This document shows, piece by piece, positions 59,359-64,000 of a stretch of DNA of 64,000 nt. The first letter of the stretch is position 1. Every line of letters begins with the position of its first letter. The position numbers were made by a program, and so were the translations under genes. The notes under the pieces are model-generated. The model saw only the letters and a program-made list of their open reading frames with translations. It was not told the origin of the DNA and ran no database searches. The stretch is from Kitasatospora gansuensis (lineage in GTDB: Bacteria; Actinomycetota; Actinomycetes; Streptomycetales; Streptomycetaceae): the NCBI RefSeq assembly GCF_014203705.1, contig NZ_JACHJR010000001.1, forward strand, positions 1,550,001 through 1,614,000, written 5' to 3'.

Positions 59359-59955
59359 ATGACCAGTCACCAGCCTTACCAGGTACGCCACACCCGCCCG
59401 GCGGACCTGCCCGGCGCCCGCGCCCTGATGCTCGACACCTTCTACCGCGAGTTCGGCTACGGCTACGTCCCCGCCTGGCACGAGGACGTGGTCGCCCTGG
59501 AGGCGACCTACCTCGACCACCCCCGGCACGCGCTGATCGTGGCCACCGGCCCCGGCGGCGAGGTGGTCGGCAGCACCGCCCTGCACTCGCGCGGCCCGGC
59601 CCACCCGCCGCACCCGAAGTGGCTGGCCGAGCGCTACCCGTCCGGGCTGACCGCGCAACTCGTCCGGGTGTACGTCCGGGACGGCCACCGGCGGCACGGG
59701 CTGGCCCGGCGGATGGTCGCGCTGGCGACCGAGTTCGCCGGCCGGGAGGGCGGCTACCAGCACCTCTACCTGCACACCAACGTGGACATCCCCGGCGCCG
59801 AGCCGTTCTGGCGCAGCCTGGCGGTCGAGGTCTGCGACGCCCGGACGACCGGCGAGCACGGGCCCGGCGTGGCCACCGTGCACTTCGAGATCCCGCTCGG
59901 ACCGGCCCGGGCAGGCGTCCGGCTGCCCGGAGAACTGGCAGGCATCCAGGCGTAG
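59359..59955 (+). CDS. GNAT-family N-acetyltransferase
   Basis: 198 residues. The acetyl-CoA binding motif is LVRVYVRDGHRRHGLARRM (about 97-115), followed by HLYLHTNVDIPGAEPFW; the N-terminal strand is YQVRHTRPADLPGARALM. It acetylates an amine; the substrate is not known. It is divergent from the metallophore-like operon and shares its palindromic control region, so it may be a tailoring or self-protection enzyme of that system. Confidence 0.82.
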   Translation: MTSHQPYQVRHTRPADLPGARALMLDTFYREFGYGYVPAWHEDVVALEATYLDHPRHALIVATGPGGEVVGSTALHSRGPAHPPHPKWLAERYPSGLTAQLVRVYVRDGHRRHGLARRMVALATEFAGREGGYQHLYLHTNVDIPGAEPFWRSLAVEVCDARTTGEHGPGVATVHFEIPLGPARAGVRLPGELAGIQA

Positions 59956-59956
59956 A

Positions 59957-59971
59957 TGAATATGGTTATCG
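59957..59971 (+). promoter_or_regulatory. Zur-like box upstream of YraQ-type permease
   Basis: TGAATATGGTTATCG matches 11 of 15 positions of the Streptomyces Zur consensus TGAAAATGATTTTCA. It lies between the GNAT stop and the permease gene, about 95 bases before that gene's ATG, followed by CTAGTCTTTGC. Inferred zinc-responsive site. Confidence 0.45.
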
Positions 59972-60065
59972 TCGCTAGTCTTTGCTCCGCCGCCCGGCCG
60001 GACCGACCGGGCCGGTCACCGAGTGCTGCCACGAGCAGCTCGCGCAGCAGAGGCGGACCTGACGC

Positions 60066-61079
60066 ATGGGGACGAAACAGGCAACGGCACCGAGGGAGCG
60101 CATCCCCGAGCCACTGACCGAACAGACCGGGCCGTCCGGCGGCACGCTCGCGGCCCTCGGCTGCGCGGTGGTGGTGCTGGCCGGCACCGGGCTGTTCGGC
60201 TGGTCGGACGCCGAAGTGGTGCACGCCTGGCGGACGTTGCTGGTCTCGATCGTGGTGCAGGGCGTGCCCTTCCTGGTGCTCGGCACGGTGGTCTCGGCCG
60301 CGATCGGCGCCTTCGTCCCGCCCGGCCTGTTCGCCCGGGTGCTGCCGAAGAACCCGGCGCTGGCCGTGCCGGTGGCCGGCGTCGCGGGCGTGGTGCTGCC
60401 CGGCTGCGAGTGCGCCTCGGTGCCGGTCGCGGGCAGCCTGATGCGACGCGGGGTCACCCCGGCCGCCGCGCTCGCCTTCCTGCTCTCGGCCCCCGCCGTC
60501 AACCCGGTGGTGCTGGTCTCCACCGCGATCGCCTTCCCCGGACAGCCCGGGATGGTGGCCGCCCGGCTGGCCGCCTCGCTGATCACCGCGATCACCATGG
60601 GCTGGCTCTGGGTCAGGTTCGGCAAGGAGGAGTGGCTGCGGCTGCCGAAGCGCCCCGACGCACATGACACCGGCGGCTCGCGCTGGGCGGAGTTCCGGCG
60701 CGGCATGCAGCACGACTTCCTGCACGCGGGCGGCTTCCTGGTGGTCGGCGCGATGGCGGCGGCGACCTTCAACGTCCTTGTCCCGCCCGGCCTGTTGGCG
60801 CTGTTCACCGACTCGCCCTGGCTCTCCGTCCCGCTGCTGGCGCTGCTCGCCGTACTGCTCTCGGTCTGCTCGGAGGCGGACGCCTTCGTCGCCGCCTCGC
60901 TCACCGGCTTCTCCCCCACCGCCCGGCTCGCCTTCATGGTGGTCGGCCCGATGGTCGACCTGAAGCTGATCGCCCTTCAGTCCGGCGCGTTCGGCCGCGC
61001 CTTCACCGTGCGCTTCGCCGGCACCACCTTCGTGGTCGCGGTGCTGGTCAGCGTGCTGATCGGAGCTGTGCTGCTGTGA
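60066..61079 (+). CDS. YraQ/DUF318-type permease
   Basis: 337 residues with about eight membrane helices. The family motifs PGCECASVPVAGSLMRRG (about 114-131) and FLLSAPAVNPVVL (about 139-151) are clear, with a second-half counterpart around SVCSEADAFVAASLTGF. This permease group, including ArsP relatives, forms a pair with TIGR03943 proteins. Substrate uncertain; metal-linked by context. Its stop overlaps the GTG of the partner gene by 4 bases. Confidence 0.85.
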   Translation: MGTKQATAPRERIPEPLTEQTGPSGGTLAALGCAVVVLAGTGLFGWSDAEVVHAWRTLLVSIVVQGVPFLVLGTVVSAAIGAFVPPGLFARVLPKNPALAVPVAGVAGVVLPGCECASVPVAGSLMRRGVTPAAALAFLLSAPAVNPVVLVSTAIAFPGQPGMVAARLAASLITAITMGWLWVRFGKEEWLRLPKRPDAHDTGGSRWAEFRRGMQHDFLHAGGFLVVGAMAAATFNVLVPPGLLALFTDSPWLSVPLLALLAVLLSVCSEADAFVAASLTGFSPTARLAFMVVGPMVDLKLIALQSGAFGRAFTVRFAGTTFVVAVLVSVLIGAVLL

Positions 61080-61876
61080 GGAAGCTGACGTATCCGGCGC
61101 TGCTGGTGCTGCTCGGCGCGGCCCTGCTGCGGATCACGGTCGGGAGCGAGGTCTACCTGCGGTACGTGAAGGAGAGCCTGCACCCGTTGGTGGTGCTCTC
61201 CGGGGTGGTCCTGCTCGGGCTCGGACTGACCGGGCTGGTACGGGAGTTGCGCGCGCTGCTGCGCCAGCCGGTCCGGCACTACCGGCGGGACGAGCACGGC
61301 ACGTACCGGGTCGAGGCGCACGCGGCGGAGCACGACCACGACGAGGACGAACACGGGCACGGCCACGGGGCCGGGCCGCGGATCGCCTGGCTGCTCGGGG
61401 CGCCCGCGCTGGCGCTGCTGTTCTTCGCACCGCCCGCGCTGGGCTCCTACACCGCGAACCGGGACGGGGCCGCCGCCACCGTCGAGCGGGCCGACTACCG
61501 GGAGTTGGCGAGCGGGCCGGTCACCCCGATGTCGATGTCCGAGTTCATCGGACGCAGCCTGCACGACAGCGCGAGCCTGACGGGACGGCAGGTGGTGCTC
61601 ACCGGTTTCGTCACCAAGGGCGGCGCCGGGACGGACTGGCACCTGAACCGGCTGACCGTCAACTGCTGTGCCGCCGACGCCCGTCCGCTCCGGGTGGCCG
61701 TGCACGGCCAGGACGCCCCCGCCCTGGACAGCTGGGTCGAGGTCACCGGCCGGTGGCGGTTCGCCCAGCTCGACAGCCGCTCGCCCGTCCCGCACCTGGA
61801 CGTCCTCCAGGTCCGCACCGTCCCGGCGCCGCGCAACCCGTACGCGGACCGGGCACCGGTGGTGGAGCGGTCCTGA
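61076..61876 (+). CDS. TIGR03943-family permease subunit with His-rich loop
   Basis: 266 residues. Two N-terminal transmembrane helices, a histidine/aspartate-rich loop (HAAEHDHDEDEHGHGHG, about 82-98), a third helix, then an extracytoplasmic domain with LTGRQVVLTGFVTKGG, LTVNCCAADARPLRVAV (paired Cys) and WVEVTGRW. This is the YcgQ-like partner of YraQ permeases. The His-rich loop suggests zinc or another divalent metal. The GTG start overlaps the permease stop (GTGA). Confidence 0.87.
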   Translation: MRKLTYPALLVLLGAALLRITVGSEVYLRYVKESLHPLVVLSGVVLLGLGLTGLVRELRALLRQPVRHYRRDEHGTYRVEAHAAEHDHDEDEHGHGHGAGPRIAWLLGAPALALLFFAPPALGSYTANRDGAAATVERADYRELASGPVTPMSMSEFIGRSLHDSASLTGRQVVLTGFVTKGGAGTDWHLNRLTVNCCAADARPLRVAVHGQDAPALDSWVEVTGRWRFAQLDSRSPVPHLDVLQVRTVPAPRNPYADRAPVVERS

Positions 61877-61885
61877 GGACCGGCG

Positions 61886-62602
61886 TCAGACCGGGATCGC
61901 CACCAGTTCGGCGCCCTCGGTGGTGCGGACCTCGAAGTGGTCTATCTGGGTGGCCGGGAAGCCGATGCCGCCGTGGGTGACCAGGGCGTCCTGCTGGGCG
62001 GGGAGACCGTAGCCGGCCTCCGGGACGGCCCAGCTGGTGACGGTCTGGCTCCGGCCGTCCCGGGTCACGGCGATCAGCGAGCAGGACAGCGGGCCCTTGA
62101 CGCCACCCAGCCGGAGGGCGACGTGGGTGCCCCACTTCTTGTCCTCCAGCGCGACCGTGGCGACCGCTCCGGTGGTCCGGTCGGTGGCCGTCCGGAGGGT
62201 GCCGTGGTCGATCAAGTCCTGGGCGGGGCTGGTGGAGTGGGCCACCGGGGTGCCGGATCCGCCGTCCCCGCTGAGGGACGCACCGACCAGCGGCCCGGCG
62301 ATCAGCACCGCGACGGCGGCGGCGACCAGAAAGAGCCGGCGGGTCCGCGAGGTGCGGCGGACGGCGGTCACCTCGGCGACCATCCGCTCCAGCAGCTCGC
62401 CGCCAGGAGCGGCGTCCGCCGCGGGGCGGACCGCGTCCGCGTACTCCGCGAGCAGTGGTTCCAGTCCGGAGAGCTCCTCGGCCTCGGCCGTGCACCGGGC
62501 GCAGTCCGCCAGATGTGCGGCGAACTCCGCCATCTCCTCCGGTTCGAGCAGCCCGAGGACGTAGGCACCCACGTCGAGGTGCTGCTCCTGCGGGGACGTC
62601 AC
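61886..62602 (-). CDS. Anti-sigma factor with N-terminal zinc finger
   Basis: 238 residues. ZAS domain at residues about 1-60 with the H-x3-C-x2-C motif in HLADCARC, one transmembrane helix (about 86-106, FLVAAAVAVLIAGPLVGASL), and an outer RskA-like domain (AVATVALEDKKWGTHVALRL, VRTTEGAELVAIPV). It holds the cotranscribed ECF sigma factor inactive until an envelope signal triggers release. Its start overlaps the sigma factor stop by 4 bases. Confidence 0.9.
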   Translation of the reverse strand: MTSPQEQHLDVGAYVLGLLEPEEMAEFAAHLADCARCTAEAEELSGLEPLLAEYADAVRPAADAAPGGELLERMVAEVTAVRRTSRTRRLFLVAAAVAVLIAGPLVGASLSGDGGSGTPVAHSTSPAQDLIDHGTLRTATDRTTGAVATVALEDKKWGTHVALRLGGVKGPLSCSLIAVTRDGRSQTVTSWAVPEAGYGLPAQQDALVTHGGIGFPATQIDHFEVRTTEGAELVAIPV

Positions 62603-63177
62603 GATGTCACTCCTCGTTCCTCGAGTGCGATCTTGAGCGAGCGGAGCGCGTAGAAGACCCTGGAGCGTACGGTACCGGCGGGCACGCCGAGCACGGCGGC
62701 GGCCTCGTTCACCGTACGTCCCTTGAGGTAGGTCTCGACGATCACCTGCCGGTGCGGCTCGGTGAGGGCGTCCAGGGCGTCGGAGATGGTCATCAGGCGC
62801 AGCGCCTTCTCCAATTCGTCCTCCGCGGGCATGACTTCGAGCATGGCGTCACCCACCTCGCGGGGGCGCGACTGCCGGCTCCGGTGGCCGTCGATGACGA
62901 TCCGCCGGGCGACGGTCACCAGCCAGGGGCGGAGCGAGGCGGCGGCCGGTTCGAGGCGGTGGATGTTCCGCCAGGCCCGGACCAGCGTCTCCTGCACCAC
63001 GTCCTCGGCCTGGTGCCGGTCGCCGCCGACCAGCCGGAGCACGAAGCTGAGCAGCGCGGCGGCGTGCTGGTCGTGCAGGGCGCGGATCAGCTCCTCGCCC
63101 TGCACCGCCTCGCTCCGCACTGCCTCGCTCCGTGCTGCCTCGTCCCGTGCTCCGGTCACGGCCGAATCGTGCCGCAT
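62599..63177 (-). CDS. ECF RNA polymerase sigma factor
   Basis: 192 residues from an ATG with GGAGAG upstream. Region 2: LHDQHAAALLSFVLRLVGG, DVVQETLVRAWRN; region 4: LTEPHRQVIVETYLKGRTVNEAAAVLG and GTVRSRVFYALR. SigK/SigL-like ECF group, paired with an RskA-type anti-sigma factor. The N-terminal 25 residues contain imperfect ARSEA repeats encoded by tandem copies of about 15 bp near 63106-63150. A start 14 codons earlier (63219) is also open. Confidence 0.9.
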   Translation of the reverse strand: MRHDSAVTGARDEAARSEAVRSEAVQGEELIRALHDQHAAALLSFVLRLVGGDRHQAEDVVQETLVRAWRNIHRLEPAAASLRPWLVTVARRIVIDGHRSRQSRPREVGDAMLEVMPAEDELEKALRLMTISDALDALTEPHRQVIVETYLKGRTVNEAAAVLGVPAGTVRSRVFYALRSLKIALEERGVTS

Positions 63178-63218
63178 GCGCCTCTCCTCGTCGAGCAGCA
63201 GCGGGGTCACGGAAGCCA

Positions 63219-63794
63219 TCAGTAGCCGTTGCCGCCCGTGCCGGTACCGGCCGCCGCCTTCTTGCCGTCCGGCGCGGCGATGAACCAAGTGCCGCCCACG
63301 CCTTGGCCGTTGGTCTCGCCCGGTGCCTTGTCGCCCGCGAAGCGGTACAGCGGCCAGCCGCCCAGGGTGAGCTGCTTGGTGCCGTCGGCCCGGGTGACGC
63401 TGCCGACCAGCTTGGCGTCGATCCCCTTGATCGTGCCCTGGGCGTTCACCGGCACCGGCGGCCACTTGGCGGCGCAGTCGCCGTTGCAGTTGGAGGCCGA
63501 CGGGTTGGCGGTGTCCTTGTCGAAGCGGTACAGCGTGTAGTCCAGGCCGTCCAGCACGATCGCCCCGAACTTCGCGGTGTTCCCGGCGGCCAGCGAGCCC
63601 TTCAGCGCGGCCTTGTCCGTGGCGGCCTTGTCCGTGGCGGGCGCGGAGGCGGCAGGGGTGGAGGCGGCGGGCGCCGAGGCCGCCGGAGTAGCGGTGGCGG
63701 CGGGCTTGCCGTCCGAGCCGCAGGCGGTGAGCAGCAGCAGACCGGCCACGGCGGCCGGGACGGTCAGCAGGGCGGTGCGGCGAAGGTTGCGCAT
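63219..63794 (-). CDS. Lipoprotein with Yx(FWY)xxD-type repeats (COG4315-like)
   Basis: 191 residues. Lipobox LTAC near residues 22-25, an Ala/Pro/Thr-rich linker (about 30-65), then a domain with LDGLDYTLYRFDKD and LTLGGWPLYRFAGDK, the paired YxxxxD-type motifs of this family, plus CNGDCAAKWPPVPV. Such proteins are surface lipoproteins in actinomycetes, usually cotranscribed with or controlled by ECF systems; function unknown. It is the gene before the ECF sigma gene on the same strand (42-bp gap) and may be in one operon with it. Confidence 0.82.
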   Translation of the reverse strand: MRNLRRTALLTVPAAVAGLLLLTACGSDGKPAATATPAASAPAASTPAASAPATDKAATDKAALKGSLAAGNTAKFGAIVLDGLDYTLYRFDKDTANPSASNCNGDCAAKWPPVPVNAQGTIKGIDAKLVGSVTRADGTKQLTLGGWPLYRFAGDKAPGETNGQGVGGTWFIAAPDGKKAAAGTGTGGNGY

Positions 63795-63815
63795 GAGTGG
63801 TCTCCCCCACGAGAT

Positions 63816-63839
63816 CTGATGGACATTCGCATCCATCAG
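63816..63839. promoter_or_regulatory. Inverted repeat upstream of the lipoprotein-ECF genes
   Basis: CTGATGGA (63816-63823) and TCCATCAG (63832-63839) form an 8-bp perfect inverted repeat with an 8-base centre, 22-45 bases before the lipoprotein start, within a stretch relatively poor in G/C. Candidate operator. Nothing firm is seen from 63840 to 64000; a plus-strand frame at the very end reads GSFSLTVTPDGIRDLTL and could belong to a gene running off the window. Confidence 0.4.
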
Positions 63840-64000
63840 TACGGAGCCGGCCGGCGGAGCACTCAACGCCTCGGAAGATTTTTCTCGGCGATTTCCGGCG
63901 GGGCGGTCCCGGACGGGCGCTCCGCTGGCCCAGCATGGCGGGTGGCAGGGGTCGTTCTCACTGACCGTCACACCCGACGGCATCCGCGACCTCACCCTCG

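Noticed and set aside
63840..64000. Possible gene at the right edge (plus-strand frame GSFSLTVTPDGIRDLTL, or a minus-strand C-terminus ending at 63958)
   Set aside because: Too short and without start, ribosome site or domain inside the window.
1..64000. tRNA genes, CRISPR arrays, insertion sequences, prophage or integrative element
   Set aside because: None were recognised on reading both strands; no transposase, integrase or repeat-spacer pattern was seen. A tRNAscan-SE or ISfinder run would settle it.

Overview
The window is chromosomal DNA of a high-GC actinomycete, most likely Streptomyces or Kitasatospora. The evidence is very strong third-position G/C bias, GTG and TTG starts, many Sec/Tat-secreted hydrolases, MocR, XRE and ECF regulators, an EfeUOB iron system, and Streptomyces-type hairpin repeats. 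No rRNA, tRNA, CRISPR array, transposase or integrase was recognised. All assignments come from reading the sequence; no database search was run.

Layout. 1-9 kb: the 5' part of a lipase-maturation-factor-like membrane protein, two EamA exporters (one divergent from a MocR regulator with overlapping start codons), an orphan sugar-binding lipoprotein, an Fpg/Nei DNA glycosylase, and an alcohol dehydrogenase with an ABM-domain protein divergent from an XRE/MmyB-type regulator. 9-28 kb: mostly secreted degradative enzymes (M14 carboxypeptidase, PI-PLC-like enzyme, esterase, penicillin-binding-type serine hydrolase, ricin-type lectin, M9 collagenase, M1 aminopeptidase, Tat-exported phosphodiesterase-like protein), interrupted by an XRE-NACHT-membrane protein, and separated by strong bidirectional hairpin terminators. 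28-41 kb: metal homeostasis, with a CorA transporter, efeOBU behind a candidate iron box, a PepSY membrane protein, cbtBA behind a clear cobalamin riboswitch, and a set of small His-rich membrane or secreted proteins (DUF4396, two DUF6153-like, DUF305) with a perfect CsoR-type (copper) operator.

44.6-59.9 kb: the most interesting part, a compact apparently undescribed biosynthetic and transport island. On the plus strand, an MbtH-adenylation-carrier-reductase protein is followed by a divergent leucyl/phenylalanyl-tRNA transferase homologue. Converging on it is a ten-gene minus-strand operon in which every junction is a 4-base ATGA/GTGA overlap: ATP-grasp ligase, DUF364 putative heavy-metal-chelation protein, cysteine-synthase-like PLP enzyme, dipeptide-epimerase-like enolase, MFS exporter, methyltransferase, and a complete nickel/peptide-type ABC importer. 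The operon starts beside a perfect 27-bp palindrome shared with a divergent GNAT gene. The best interpretation is a small peptide-like metallophore, made, exported and re-imported with metal; the metal (Zn, Ni or Co) is not established.

60-64 kb: a YraQ-type permease with a His-rich TIGR03943 partner (preceded by a Zur-like box), then an ECF sigma factor with its zinc-finger anti-sigma factor and a repeat-motif lipoprotein.
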